64,000 nt of DNA, taken from assembly GCA_016714975.1 (NCBI GenBank), contig JADKBR010000015.1:124001-188000 (forward strand), written 5' to 3'. A model generated the notes under the pieces. That model saw only the letters and a program-made list of their open reading frames with translations, ran no database searches and was not told the origin of the DNA. Both the position numbers and the translations under genes were made by a program. Position 1 is the first letter of the stretch, and the number at the start of each line of letters is the position of its first letter. Positions 44,253-52,761 of the stretch are shown one piece after another. This DNA comes from Candidatus Dechloromonas phosphorivorans. Lineage in GTDB: Bacteria; Pseudomonadota; Gammaproteobacteria; Burkholderiales; Rhodocyclaceae.

Positions 44253-44412
44253 ACACTGTTGCAAGCGGTTACTTGAGTTGCTAGGCCTGCGCCGCTATCT
44301 TCTCCTCATGCGCTGACCAGACATCAGCCTGACGGCCAACCCCTCCCTCTCCCAACGGGCCGTCTGAAGGCCCCGCACTCCCTCCCCCTGGTGCGGGGCT
44401 TTCGCCTTTTCT
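44253..44412 (+). ncRNA. Putative small RNA, repeat family copy C
   Basis: -35 TTGAGT 44273-44278, 17-bp spacer, -10 TATCTT 44296-44301, start near 44308. Hairpin 1 GCTGA / TCAGC (44312-44328); hairpin 2 GACGGCC / GGCCGTC (44331-44364), loop AACCCCTCCCTCTCCCAACG; hairpin 3 CCCCGCAC / GTGCGGGG (44371-44398) with pyrimidine loop TCCCTCCCCCTG and tail CTTTCGCCTTTT, a good Rho-independent terminator. Loops are complementary to GGAGG-type ribosome-binding sites. Total transcript about 100 nt. Confidence 0.7.
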
Positions 44413-44478
44413 GGGCTAGGTCAGTCACTCCGAGGTGGCCTCGATGAGAAGGCTGGGCCCTAACCCACAGCCGGCGTG

Positions 44479-44766
44479 TTATGCGCTGCCTACGGGGAAC
44501 GGAAACCACTTCCCTTTGCCAACGCGCCGCTGCACTTCATCACGGAAAGTATCAGGCGCAGGATCGTTCCCGCCTTGATGCCGCTTGTGATTGCAGAATC
44601 TATGCGCGGCAACGATGTTTTCCCGCGATGCTTTTCCGCCAGCGCTATGTCGAAAAAGATGCTCCCCTGTGCATTGAAGTTGTTTCGCCTGCTTTGGGGT
44701 CAGCTTGTATTGCTGGGAAAACGACTCGGGGTCATTCAGCCACATTGGCTTGTCACAGTATGCCAT
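44479..44766 (-). CDS. Small HNH endonuclease-like protein
   Basis: 95 residues from ATG MAYCDKPMWLNDPESFSQQY, chosen because GGTGGAG precedes it; the frame extends 38 codons further upstream. HNH text: LQCTGEHLFRHSAGGKASRE, NIVAAHRFCNHKRHQGG, with the Cys, His, Asn and His of the fold. Stand-alone HNH proteins of this size can be nicking or homing-type nucleases or restriction remnants; partner unknown. It is divergent from the DUF3024 gene. Confidence 0.72.
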   Translation of the reverse strand: MAYCDKPMWLNDPESFSQQYKLTPKQAKQLQCTGEHLFRHSAGGKASRENIVAAHRFCNHKRHQGGNDPAPDTFRDEVQRRVGKGKWFPFPVGSA

Positions 44767-44935
44767 ATCTCCACCAGTAGCACTAAGCCTTGCCTCGTGG
44801 TCGGACAACATGAAACCGGTGCGATTGTTGTACCCCACTCCAAATCCCTTGCCGAGGAACTGCGCATCCGCTGTAGACAAACTGGGCGAGACCCGAAAGA
44901 ATGGGTCAAGAAAATTCCCCTAAACAGTTAAAGCG

Positions 44936-45283
44936 ATGCCCTTCAACGACCTTGAGAAAAAGCGGATCGAAAACGCCCTGGACAAGTTCCTGGCCAAGAG
45001 GCGTCCCCCGCCCCATATCCGCAAAGAACCCGACTTCAGCTACGCACTGTCCAACCAGAGCATCGAGCTTCTCGAAATCCGTCCTCAGTGGGATGATCCG
45101 GCGATCATCCATAGGCGCCCTTTCGCCAAGGCCAATTACGTCAAGGCCCAAGGTTGCTGGAAGGTTTTCTGGATGCGCGCCAGTTTGAAGTGGCAGGGGT
45201 ACGAGCCAACACCTACCGTGGCCTCGATTGATGAATTCTTGGCCGTGGTCGATCAGGATCAGTATGGGTGCTTTTGGGGCTGA
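44936..45283 (+). CDS. DUF3024 protein, copy 1
   Basis: 115 residues: MPFNDLEKKRIENALDKFLA, then ELLEIRPQWDDPAIIHRRPF and WMRASLKWQGYEPTPTV. DUF3024 proteins are uncharacterised. A paralogue about 85% identical lies at 47698. Weak RBS (AGTTAAAGCG). Confidence 0.75.
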   Translation: MPFNDLEKKRIENALDKFLAKRRPPPHIRKEPDFSYALSNQSIELLEIRPQWDDPAIIHRRPFAKANYVKAQGCWKVFWMRASLKWQGYEPTPTVASIDEFLAVVDQDQYGCFWG

Positions 45284-45404
45284 CTCCCCATGTCTTGCCA
45301 GAGGCTGTCGCGACGGCAAACACACCGGCTGAGATCAGCCAAATCCGAACAACCGTCAATAACGGCTAGAATGGACGCGATGACATCGAGGAGGATCTGG
45401 GTGA

Positions 45405-45770
45405 ATGGCTCATGCGAAATCCCGTGAAGTCAGTTTGGCGATCAAGACCACGGACGAATTGCTCAAGAGCCTCGACGATCTACGCGCTGCTTGGAAGCAC
45501 GATCACTCCACCCTACCGAAGGGCCTTTCCTGTTCTGAAAGCAAGGAAGGTCAGTTCATTTTGGTGGCAGCAGAATCAGCCTTCGTCACGATCCCTGGGG
45601 CATGCGTCATCAAGGGTATTGGCGCCGTTGAACTGCTGCCCTTGACAACGGTTTTTGAGGAAGGCTCCAACTCGAAAACCCTGATCCTGAAGGCCACACC
45701 CGAGGGTTGGAAGTTCTCCGTCAAATTTATGCCGCCAATCGTTCGCGAGAGGAATGTAAAAAGGCTCTAG
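45405..45770 (+). CDS. Hypothetical protein
   Basis: 121 residues, no signal or membrane segment. Text: MAHAKSREVSLAIKTTDELL, SCSESKEGQFILVAAES and ILKATPEGWKFSVKFMPP. I do not recognise a family. Single gene with 120 bases free upstream; a GAGGAGGATCTGGG stretch lies about 20 bases before the ATG. Confidence 0.5.
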   Translation: MAHAKSREVSLAIKTTDELLKSLDDLRAAWKHDHSTLPKGLSCSESKEGQFILVAAESAFVTIPGACVIKGIGAVELLPLTTVFEEGSNSKTLILKATPEGWKFSVKFMPPIVRERNVKRL

Positions 45771-45862
45771 GCCAGCCTCGGCGTTACCCGAGAAATCGGC
45801 GCAACTCAATCTGACGTTCCCACTCACGTTTTTCCGCCATGTTGGCGACTAGAGGAGGCCTC

Positions 45863-46027
45863 GTGGCCAAACCAAACTACCAGTTCGAAAAGCGCCAAAG
45901 AGATCTCGCAAAGAAGAGCAAGCAGGAAGAAAAGCGACGCCAGAAGCAAGCTGAAAAGCCCAGCGACAGTTCGGGGGAGAATGAGACAGCAAGCACACCT
46001 TCGGCCCCTAGCCATGAACGCCCATGA
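45863..46027 (+). CDS. Small basic conserved protein upstream of RIO kinase
   Basis: 54 residues from a GTG start with AGGAGG six bases upstream; the frame upstream of it has an ATG at 45839 but no such site. Text: AKPNYQFEKRQRDLAKKSKQ then EEKRRQKQAEKPSDSSG. This charged, coiled-coil-like small protein type is common in gammaproteobacteria and betaproteobacteria; function unknown. The stop overlaps the RIO-kinase ATG (ATGA). Confidence 0.7.
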   Translation: MAKPNYQFEKRQRDLAKKSKQEEKRRQKQAEKPSDSSGENETASTPSAPSHERP

Positions 46028-46876
46028 AAACTCCCCAACGCCTTGCTGGACTGCTCGAAGAGGGCCTTATTGACGAAGTCCTCGGTCAGTTGATGAGCGG
46101 CAAGGAGGCAACCGTTTACGTGGTCCGCTGCGGAGATGCCATCCGATGCGCCAAGGTCCAAGGACGCCGCTCAGCGTAGTTTCAAGAAGAGCGCTTCCTA
46201 CCAGGAGGGCCGCAAGGTCAAGAACAGCCGTCAGGCGCGCGCCATGGAGAAAGGCAGCCGTTATGGGCGCAAGATGCAGGAAGAGGTATGGCAAAACGCC
46301 GAGGTCGATGCCTTGTATCGGCTAGCTTCCGCAGGCGTACGAGTTCCTCAGCCACACATCTGTTTCGAGGGCGTCTTGCTGATGGACTTGGTGGTGGATG
46401 CCGAGGGAAGCCCGGCGCCGCGCCTGAATGACGTCGAGCTTGACGAGGATCAGGCATTGGAATTTCACGGTATGTTGCTCAATCAGGTGGTGCGGATGCT
46501 GTGCGCCGGCATCGTCCACGGTGATTTGTCCGAGTACAACATCCTCGTCGGTGAAGGTGGCCCGGTTATTATCGACTTGCCGCAGGCGATTGATGCGGCG
46601 GCCAATAGCACAGCAGCCGAGATGCTTGAGCGCGACGTGATTAATTTGCGGACCTATTTCAGCACCTTCGCCCCTGCCTTGCGGGATACCCAGTTCGGCA
46701 AGGAAATCTGGGGGCTTTACGAAGGTGGCTTGCTGACACCAGAGCAGGTTCTAACCGGCCAAGTCGTTCTCGATGAACATATTGCCGATGTCGATGCCGT
46801 TCTTATGGCAGTGGAACTGGCCATCAAAGAAAACGAGATTCGCCAAATGTGCCGACCAGATGTCGAGGCGGCTTAG
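46024..46876 (+). pseudogene. RIO-family serine/threonine kinase, frame broken by two bases
   Basis: The first frame starts at ATG 46024: MKTPQRLAGLLEEGLIDEVL, MSGKEATVYVVRCGDAIRCA. It stops after KVQGRRSA. The rest runs from KDAAQRSFKKSASYQEGRKV to RPDVEAA. Homologous text has a Tyr codon between AKV and K, so two bases (TA) are missing near 46157. Kinase residues IVHGDLSEYNILV and VIIDLPQAID are intact. If the deletion is a sequencing error it is a normal 284-residue RIO1-like kinase. Confidence 0.85.
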
Positions 46877-47032
46877 TGGCTATTGGGCTCTACCAGTCAA
46901 GTTCGCTGCCGCACATTCAATCGTCCATGAATACCCCATACTGCAATCCCATAACCCACCGGACCACCGAACATAAAGATGGACTGCCACCTCCTGCATG
47001 GAATACGAACCAATAGATGTTCGAGGCCCGGT

Positions 47033-47653
47033 ATGGCCGTGTGGGCTACTCTATGCAGTCTCGTCTTGTTCGCATTTCCTATGCCCAGCCAAGCCACAGA
47101 AGAACCCCACTACAAGGTAGTCCGTAACCTCGAGGATATCGAGGTGCGCGAATACGCAGCATACTCAGTCGCTGAGGTTGTGGTGTCCGGGCCTGCTGCA
47201 GAAGCAGGGAATCAGGCTTTCCCGATTCTGGCCGGTTATATCTTTGGCAAAAACAAGGGCGCGCAAGAATTTGCGATGACCGCGCCGGTGACGCAGGCCG
47301 CTGAGCCAGTCAAGCTGGAGATGACCGCACCCGTCACCCAGACGGCCGCGCCGGGTGGTTTTCGGGTTCAGTTCGTGCTGCCCAAGGGGATAACGCTAGC
47401 CAATGCACCGGAGCCTCTGGACACGCGGGTCACGCTGCGGGACATCGCCCCCAGTCGCCTGGCGGTCATTCGTTATTCAGGCTTTTGGTCAGATGCCAAC
47501 TATACCGAGCACCTGGCCAAACTGCAGACCGCCTTGCGCGCTGCCGATCTGGTTTGGGTGGGCGAGCCCGTGTATTCCCGCTACAACGCTCCGTTCACGC
47601 CATGGTTTTTGCGGCGAAATGAAATTTGGCTGCATCTGGCCAACCAGCCATGA
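47033..47653 (+). CDS. SOUL-family haem-binding protein
   Basis: 206 residues from ATG MAVWATLCSLVLFAFPMPSQ with GAGG upstream. Signal peptide ends near SQATEEP. SOUL text: HYKVVRNLEDIEVREYAAYS, AFPILAGYIFGKNKGAQEFA and the repeated MTAPVTQ. Bacterial members are periplasmic and bind haem or related lipids; role unknown. Confidence 0.88.
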   Translation: MAVWATLCSLVLFAFPMPSQATEEPHYKVVRNLEDIEVREYAAYSVAEVVVSGPAAEAGNQAFPILAGYIFGKNKGAQEFAMTAPVTQAAEPVKLEMTAPVTQTAAPGGFRVQFVLPKGITLANAPEPLDTRVTLRDIAPSRLAVIRYSGFWSDANYTEHLAKLQTALRAADLVWVGEPVYSRYNAPFTPWFLRRNEIWLHLANQP

Positions 47654-47697
47654 AAGGGCCCTAGCCTGATAAGTCACCTTTGCTGGTAACTCAACTG

Positions 47698-48045
47698 ATG
47701 CCCTTCAACGACCTTGAGAGAAAGCGGATCCAGAACGCCCTGGACAACTTCCTGGCCAAGCGGCGTCCCCCACCTCACATCCGCAAGGAACTCGACATCG
47801 CCTACACCCTCACCGGCCAGAGTGTCGAACTTCTCGAAATTCGCCCTCAATGGGACGATCCGGCGATCATCCATCGGCGCCCTTTCGCCAAGGCCACTTA
47901 CGTCAAGGTTCAGGATTGCTGGAAGGTTTCCTGGATGCGAGCCAGCCTGAAGTGGCAGGGGTACGAGCCGACGCCTGCCGTGCCCTCGATCGACGAGTTC
48001 CTGGCTGTGGTCGATCAGGACCAGTATGGGTGCTTCTGGGGGTGA
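47698..48045 (+). CDS. DUF3024 protein, copy 2
   Basis: 115 residues from MPFNDLERKRIQNALDNFLA; nearly the same as the protein at 44936, including the end VDQDQYGCFWG. The two genes are in the same orientation 2.76 kb apart, with HNH, RIO kinase and SOUL genes around or between them. Confidence 0.75.
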   Translation: MPFNDLERKRIQNALDNFLAKRRPPPHIRKELDIAYTLTGQSVELLEIRPQWDDPAIIHRRPFAKATYVKVQDCWKVSWMRASLKWQGYEPTPAVPSIDEFLAVVDQDQYGCFWG

Positions 48046-48076
48046 CTTCCTCTGAAAACGACAAGAAGTAAGGTCC

Positions 48077-48190
48077 ATGCGCCTCGATAAATGGCTTTGG
48101 GCTGCCCGCTTCTTCAAAACTCGTAGCTTGGCAAAAGCGATGCAGGAGATGGCGGCAAGGTGAAGCTAAACGGGTCACAGAGGGCCAACG
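48077..48190 (+). pseudogene. hslR: Heat-shock protein 15 (S4 domain) remnant
   Basis: MRLDKWLWAARFFKTRSLAK is the Hsp15 N-terminus; the frame then ends at MQEMAAR. GGKVKLNGS, the next part of the S4 domain, occurs in another frame and the similarity then stops. Hsp15 normally recycles stalled 50S subunits; this is a 5' fragment with a frameshift. Confidence 0.75.
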
Positions 48191-48268
48191 GAAGGACGAC
48201 TGCCAGAGAAAGCCAGCGTCCATGTTTCAAGTGAGCTATAGTTTCTGCCCAACCACCCGAAGCAAAAT

Positions 48269-48592
48269 ATGGCTTACGTTGTTACTGAGAACTGCATCAA
48301 ATGCAAATACACGGACTGCGTGGAAGTCTGCCCGGTCGACTGTTTTCATGAGGGTGCCAACTTTCTCGCGATCGACCCGGACGAGTGCATTGATTGCGCA
48401 CTTTGCGTGCCCGAGTGCCCCGCAGAGGCCATTTTTGCTGAGGATGATGTGCCGGATAGTCAGCGTAAATTTATCGTGCTGAACGCCACGTTGGCAAAAG
48501 TTTGGCCTGTGATTGCCGTCCGTCGGGAACCCCTTGCCGACGCCGACAAGTGGAATGGAACACCGGACAAACTCAATCAACTCGAACGCTGA
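48269..48592 (+). CDS. fdxA: 7Fe-8S ferredoxin FdxA
   Basis: 107 residues. Cluster motifs CIKCKYTDCVEVCPVDCF and CIDCALCVPECPAEAIF. Typical Azotobacter-type ferredoxin I length. The C-terminal extension ends in DKLNQLER. Soluble electron carrier; partner unknown. It is a single gene in the accessory segment. Confidence 0.95.
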   Translation: MAYVVTENCIKCKYTDCVEVCPVDCFHEGANFLAIDPDECIDCALCVPECPAEAIFAEDDVPDSQRKFIVLNATLAKVWPVIAVRREPLADADKWNGTPDKLNQLER

Positions 48593-48745
48593 TTCTTTCT
48601 TGCATCCATGCGGCAAATCTCAGGGAGTCCGGAATTCTGCGTTTCTGAGTAGCCCAATTGGCCGACACGACCAGAAAAACTCCGGATGGCGGCCTGACAC
48701 CAGATTGCTGCCTACAACGGTGTTGAATATCTATTGTCCCTTCAG

Positions 48746-48785
48746 GGTCGAACTGAGCCATTCCGCTACCCTGCCCCTCCCCAAA
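48746..48785 (+). repeat. About 40-bp block repeated at 50621-50663
   Basis: Starts GGTCGAACTGAGCCATTCCG and runs into CCCCTCCCC. The second copy differs at a few positions. It lies in the 223-bp gap between fdxA and the methyltransferase, which holds no other feature. Confidence 0.6.
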
Positions 48786-48815
48786 AGGAAAGGTCAGGTG
48801 CTCACTCCCTTGGTG

Positions 48816-49448
48816 CTATCCGCTGTTTCGTCGCCAGACGCTCGCTAACCAATGCTGCTGCGCCACGGGGAGCCCCGCTGGGCGGTAGTAGTGTTCGATT
48901 TCCGAGAATCCGGCAGCTGTAAGGTAGTTGCGCCACGTTGCAAAGTCGTAATAGGCACCGTAGCGTTCGCCCTGCATGCCTTCCTCGTTGTTGCCACGCG
49001 GATTTGAACTGAACAGCACACCTTGGGGCTTCAGCGTCGCAGACAACTGCGCCAACACGCTCGGCAACATCGATTTCATGATGTGGAACATCGAGGCGTT
49101 GGCGAACACGCCATCAAAATAGGCGTCGGGCAGTTCAAGGTCCCGAAAATCTTGCTGCCAGACCTCACAGCCGCTGTGGGTGCGGGCAATTTTTGCCAAG
49201 GCATGCGCACCTTCCAATCCAATGGCTCGATGCCCATGCTGCACAAAGGTTTTCAGGTCTCGCCCTGGGCCGCAGCCGAAGTCCAGTAACGTAAAGGGCG
49301 GTTCGACCAGAATATTGCGCAGCAGCGCATCAATATTTTGCGAAACGTCGTGATCGCGGGTGCCTTCCCAATAGGCTTCGGCATGCGTGTTGTAATGATC
49401 GAGTGTTCGATCAATGATGCCCTGCTCGGCGTGCTTGTCAGCTTTCAT
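48816..49448 (-). CDS. Class I SAM-dependent methyltransferase
   Basis: 210 residues. Motif I LLDFGCGPGRDLKTFVQHG near residue 53, GLEGAHALAKIAR, and ANASMFHIMKSMLPSVLAQL then LKPQGVLFSSNPRG. A soluble small-molecule methyltransferase; substrate unknown. Single gene, minus strand. Confidence 0.85.
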   Translation of the reverse strand: MKADKHAEQGIIDRTLDHYNTHAEAYWEGTRDHDVSQNIDALLRNILVEPPFTLLDFGCGPGRDLKTFVQHGHRAIGLEGAHALAKIARTHSGCEVWQQDFRDLELPDAYFDGVFANASMFHIMKSMLPSVLAQLSATLKPQGVLFSSNPRGNNEEGMQGERYGAYYDFATWRNYLTAAGFSEIEHYYRPAGLPVAQQHWLASVWRRNSG

Positions 49449-49584
49449 CGGTATCTGCTATGGGAGCCTGGAGCGTGTGAGAGGCAAAGATGAAGTTCAT
49501 GGCACCATCGCTGGGCTGCCTGTCCCCTAGCCGATCGCATGCTGCAGTGCCTTGTATTCATCTGCCTCGGAAGTAAGTTCAGCC

Positions 49585-50358
49585 TCAGTCAGCCGGGGTC
49601 TTGAATTTCGCCAGAAGCGGTGCGACGAGGTCCATAGGCAAGGGGAAAACGACGGTAGTGTTCTTGTCGGCGCCAATGACCGTAAGCGTTTCCAGATAGC
49701 GCAGAAGTATTGCCTGGGGTTCCTGAGCCAGTATTTTTGCCGCCTGAAAAAGTTTTTCAGCTGCCTGCAGTTCTCCTTCGGCGTGAATCACCTTGGCCCG
49801 CCGTTCCCGCTCTGCCTCGGCCTGCCTGGCGATGGCACGGATCATGGATTCCGTCAGGTCAACTTGCTTGATCTCGACATTGGCAACCTTGATTCCCCAG
49901 GAGTCGGTTTGCGCATCCAATGCGAGTTGTATGTCGGTATTGAGTTTCTCGCGCTCGGCCAGCATGTCGTCCAACTGATGTTTGCCCAATACTGAACGCA
50001 ACATGGTCTGGGCCAGTTGGCTGGTGGCGTTCAAATAATCCACCACCTGGATGATCGCCTTTTCCGGGTCCACTACCCGCAGATAGACGACCGCACTGAC
50101 CTTGACCGATACGTTGTCACGGGAAATCACATCCTGGGTTGGCACTTCAAGAACTACCGTCCGCAAATCGACCCGAATGACCTTCTGGATCAACGGAATG
50201 ATAACGACCAGCCCTGGACCTTTCACTTTCCAGAAACGTCCCAATGTGAAGACCACGCCACGCTCGTATTCACGAAAAATGCGAATCGCAGAAGAGAAGA
50301 ACGAAGCGCCTGCGATGATGGCAACTGCGATGACCATCCAAGTAAGATCCATAAGCAT
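49585..50358 (-). CDS. Slipin (SPFH/stomatin-like membrane protein)
   Basis: 257 residues from ATG with GGGAG upstream (a TTG two codons earlier is possible). N-terminal membrane helix (LTWMVIAVAIIAGASFFSSA), SPFH domain IRIFREYERGVVFTLGRFWK, VPTQDVISRDNVSVKVSAVV, and a coiled coil ARQAEAERERRAKVIHAEGE. Bacterial slipins organise membrane microdomains, usually beside an NfeD protease; none is adjacent here. Confidence 0.92.
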   Translation of the reverse strand: MLMDLTWMVIAVAIIAGASFFSSAIRIFREYERGVVFTLGRFWKVKGPGLVVIIPLIQKVIRVDLRTVVLEVPTQDVISRDNVSVKVSAVVYLRVVDPEKAIIQVVDYLNATSQLAQTMLRSVLGKHQLDDMLAEREKLNTDIQLALDAQTDSWGIKVANVEIKQVDLTESMIRAIARQAEAERERRAKVIHAEGELQAAEKLFQAAKILAQEPQAILLRYLETLTVIGADKNTTVVFPLPMDLVAPLLAKFKTPAD

Positions 50359-50878
50359 TCTCAACTCCCGGTCGACGGCGGGCTGTCAAAGATAGCGAAG
50401 CAGCCTCATTCGGAAAACACAAAAATCGGACACATCCTTCCGACAGCTTAAAGCAGGAATATCCAGACGGCTCGCAAAAACTGCCATCCAAGTTTTATTG
50501 GCGCCCGCCCACTTGAGTTTCAGCAGGCAAGACGGATAGCATCATTCCTAATTGGTAAGGCCAAATACATTGTGGCGCTAAACTTGCCTCGACCATTTTT
50601 TGGTAATCAGTTAGCCGTACGGTCGAACTGACCCATTCCGCTACGCCGCCCCTCCCCCCAAACCCGGAGTCCGGCGCTCACTCCCCTGCCCGGTTCGGAG
50701 CCAGTTCGGCAAGAGTGCACCCTACCTCGTTGATCCCGTTCAACTTCCGCCAAGATAAATGGGCAAACCCAGCCGCCAGGTTCGGCATAGGTTCGGCGCC
50801 GAGAACCGAGCAACGGGCCAGCCCAAAAATGCGTTACGTATCTTCGACATACGACCCATCAGGCAGGCTGTGCGTTCT
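50359..50878. other. 520-bp gap without a gene
   Basis: It holds the second copy of the 40-bp block (50621-50663) and ends at the tRNA-Asn fragment. Short frames on both strands show no RBS or family resemblance. No integrase remnant that I can recognise. Confidence 0.5.
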
Positions 50879-50924
50879 ACTGTTAATCCGTAGGTCCTTG
50901 GTTCGAGCCCAAGTCGGGGAGCCA
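50879..50924 (+). repeat. tRNA-Asn 3'-half fragment (candidate att site)
   Basis: From the anticodon loop (ACTGTTAATCCGTAGG) to CCA it matches 38416-38461 exactly. The 5' half is absent, so it is not a functional tRNA. Together with the intact gene it flanks a 12,463-bp unit. Similarity continues past the tRNA through the terminator and the 77-residue gene, to 51272. Confidence 0.9.
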
Positions 50925-50951
50925 AAAATTTTGTTTTCGGTTCTTGCACTT

Positions 50952-50977
50952 AGCCAATCCTCCGGGGTTGGCTTTTT
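50952..50977 (+). terminator. Second copy of the tRNA-Asn terminator
   Basis: Same stem AGCCAATCC / GGGTTGGCT and T-run as at 38489. Confidence 0.8.
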
Positions 50978-51038
50978 GCATTCCGGGGATCGCCATACTC
51001 TTAGTCCGGCGCTCGGTATCGAGGCCATCAGGAAAGAA

Positions 51039-51272
51039 ATGCCCAAGATTATCCGCGAAAAATACGAAAACGGCGTCTTGGTGGAACGCCAGACCGAAGG
51101 CTCGAACACGACCCCTTGGCATTGGCTCATGCTTGTCGTGCATACGGTCATCGCCATTACCCTGGCCGTACTGGCCGTTGTGGCCGTCCATGACAGCCTG
51201 ACCCTCAGGGCGACCCTGTCCGAGGACGATGCATCGCCAACCAGTTGCGAACAGCCACGGTTTCGGTCGTAG
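51039..51272 (+). CDS. Small single-helix membrane protein, copy 2
   Basis: 77 residues, differing from copy 1 at a handful of positions (ITLAVLAVVAVHDSLTLRAT, SEDDASPT, PRFRS). The AGGAAAG RBS is kept. Conservation of frame and RBS in both copies supports a real gene. Confidence 0.7.
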   Translation: MPKIIREKYENGVLVERQTEGSNTTPWHWLMLVVHTVIAITLAVLAVVAVHDSLTLRATLSEDDASPTSCEQPRFRS

Positions 51273-51429
51273 CCATTACAATCTCCGAGAATTACGCTGA
51301 GGAAGTCCGGGAGACCGAACGCATGGGTTTAGCACGGGGCATCAGATGGAAAATAGATACAAGTTGGTACAGAACATCAGTGCATTAGATGGTGTCTATC
51401 CAACAGGCATCATCCGAAGGAGATTAGGC

Positions 51430-51732
51430 ATGAAGCGCTCACTGACCGCTCTTTTTTGCAGCTACTTCCTGATTGGCGCAGCGCTGGCTGACCAAGGCGT
51501 GATCGACAAGACCGAGCCGGCTCTTGAGCGAGGAGCGGAAGCCACTGCTCATGGGATAAAACGTGGCGTTGAGGCTACAGGTCGCGGCATCAAGCGTGGC
51601 GCTGAAGCTGCTGGCCATGGGATTGAAGTCGGGCTATCAGCAGCGGCTCGTGGAATTAGGCGCGGAGCAGAAGCGACTGGTCACGCTTTGCAAAAAGCGG
51701 CAGAAAAAGTCAGCCCGTCGTCTGGCGCATGA
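51430..51732 (+). CDS. Secreted protein with about five 11-residue repeats
   Basis: 100 residues from ATG MKRSLTALFCSYFLIGAALA, with AAGGAG upstream. After the signal peptide come near-repeats of the type GIKRGAEATGHGI: LERGAEATAHG, IKRGVEATGRG, IKRGAEAAGHG, IEVGLSAAARG, IRRGAEATGHA. An 11-residue period suggests an amphipathic helix similar to LEA or apolipoprotein-like proteins. Periplasmic; function unknown. Confidence 0.65.
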   Translation: MKRSLTALFCSYFLIGAALADQGVIDKTEPALERGAEATAHGIKRGVEATGRGIKRGAEAAGHGIEVGLSAAARGIRRGAEATGHALQKAAEKVSPSSGA

Positions 51733-51970
51733 TCTGTAGAAGTTCAGAATTGCCTGACCCTAGCAATGCCATGTTTCCGGTAGGGGAACCGACCGAACGT
51801 TGCAACGTGCCACCTGCAACTGGAAACCCTGCCGCTGTAACCAGGAAGGTCAGTACTGAAGGCAAACTGGCGGCCATTGGGAGTGGCACGACGAACAGCA
51901 CGAATATCGTAAAGAGCATCGTGGCCATGGGGACTAATATCCAATCGCACCACCATACGAAGGACTAACC

Positions 51971-52309
51971 ATGGCCGGGTTTGAGAACTACAGTCAAGAA
52001 ATCAGAGAAATCGAACAGGAAATCGAACGCAAGGGGATTGCGCTCGGCATCAATTGGGATGACGACGCCCAGGTACGTTCGTTGGCCCGGGAAGCCCTCG
52101 ACCACGCGACGGGTGACGTAAAGATTTCTGCCACGGGGCCCATTGATCCGCGATTGATGGCCAAGTTGGACCTGTTTGGCCTGGCTGGCATCATGCTGCG
52201 CACCATGGAAGAGAGTGCCACGGTTGGTATCGAGAGCCACGGGGGTCCGGCTTGGAAGGCCTTCGCCAGAGCGCTGTGGGCAGAGGCGAAGTCGATAAAT
52301 ACCCCCTGA
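51971..52309 (+). CDS. Hypothetical protein
   Basis: 112 residues: MAGFENYSQEIREIEQEIER, ALGINWDDDAQVRSLAREAL, and RLMAKLDLFGLAGIMLRTME. Soluble, acidic, no recognised family. RBS-like AAGGACTAACC precedes the ATG. The 238-bp stretch before it (51733-51970) has no convincing gene. Confidence 0.55.
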   Translation: MAGFENYSQEIREIEQEIERKGIALGINWDDDAQVRSLAREALDHATGDVKISATGPIDPRLMAKLDLFGLAGIMLRTMEESATVGIESHGGPAWKAFARALWAEAKSINTP

Positions 52310-52396
52310 CTGCACAGCCCAGACGTTCGCGACTTGCCCGACATCGACTACAGTATTGCGGTTGGAGCCGGTCCGCTTCAACTGTAGGGTTCCAAC

Positions 52397-52624
52397 ATGT
52401 TCAAACTCATCATCGCCCCGCTGATCGCCTACCTGACCAGACTGCGCTTCCCGGCGCTGTTCGCTGTCAGCGCCGTCTTGTTCATCCTCGACTTCTTCAT
52501 CCCGGATGCCATTCCGTTCGTCGATGAAATCCTTCTCGGGCTCGGCGCTGCCCTCCTGGGGAGTTGGAAGAAGCGGAAAGAGCCAGGATCAGCGGGCAAT
52601 AAGGCCGCCAATCGAGAGCCCTGA
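52397..52624 (+). CDS. DUF6116-like small membrane protein, copy 2
   Basis: 75 residues: MFKLIIAPLIAYLTRLRFPA, VLFILDFFIPDAIPFVDEIL, basic tail WKKRKEPGSAGNK. About 88% identical to the shorter copy at 40006. It is probably the intact parent of that copy. Likely inner membrane; function unknown. Confidence 0.7.
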   Translation: MFKLIIAPLIAYLTRLRFPALFAVSAVLFILDFFIPDAIPFVDEILLGLGAALLGSWKKRKEPGSAGNKAANREP

Positions 52625-52761
52625 CTGGCGACGCCAATTTCGGCCAGTTCAGATACAGTCGCAAGATCCGACGCCAGATTCCATGGTGCGGTAGAGTTGC
52701 GACAGATTGCTGCTTCTTGTCCATCACCCCATCGCGCCGGGACAGTCAGCAAGCCGACCTA

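Noticed and set aside
50879..50924. Second tRNA-Asn gene
   Set aside because: Only the 3' half from the anticodon loop is present; there is no 5' acceptor strand or D-arm.
51710..51968. Small frames on both strands between 51729 and 51968
   Set aside because: One is hydrophobic and protein-like, but neither has an RBS or recognisable family.
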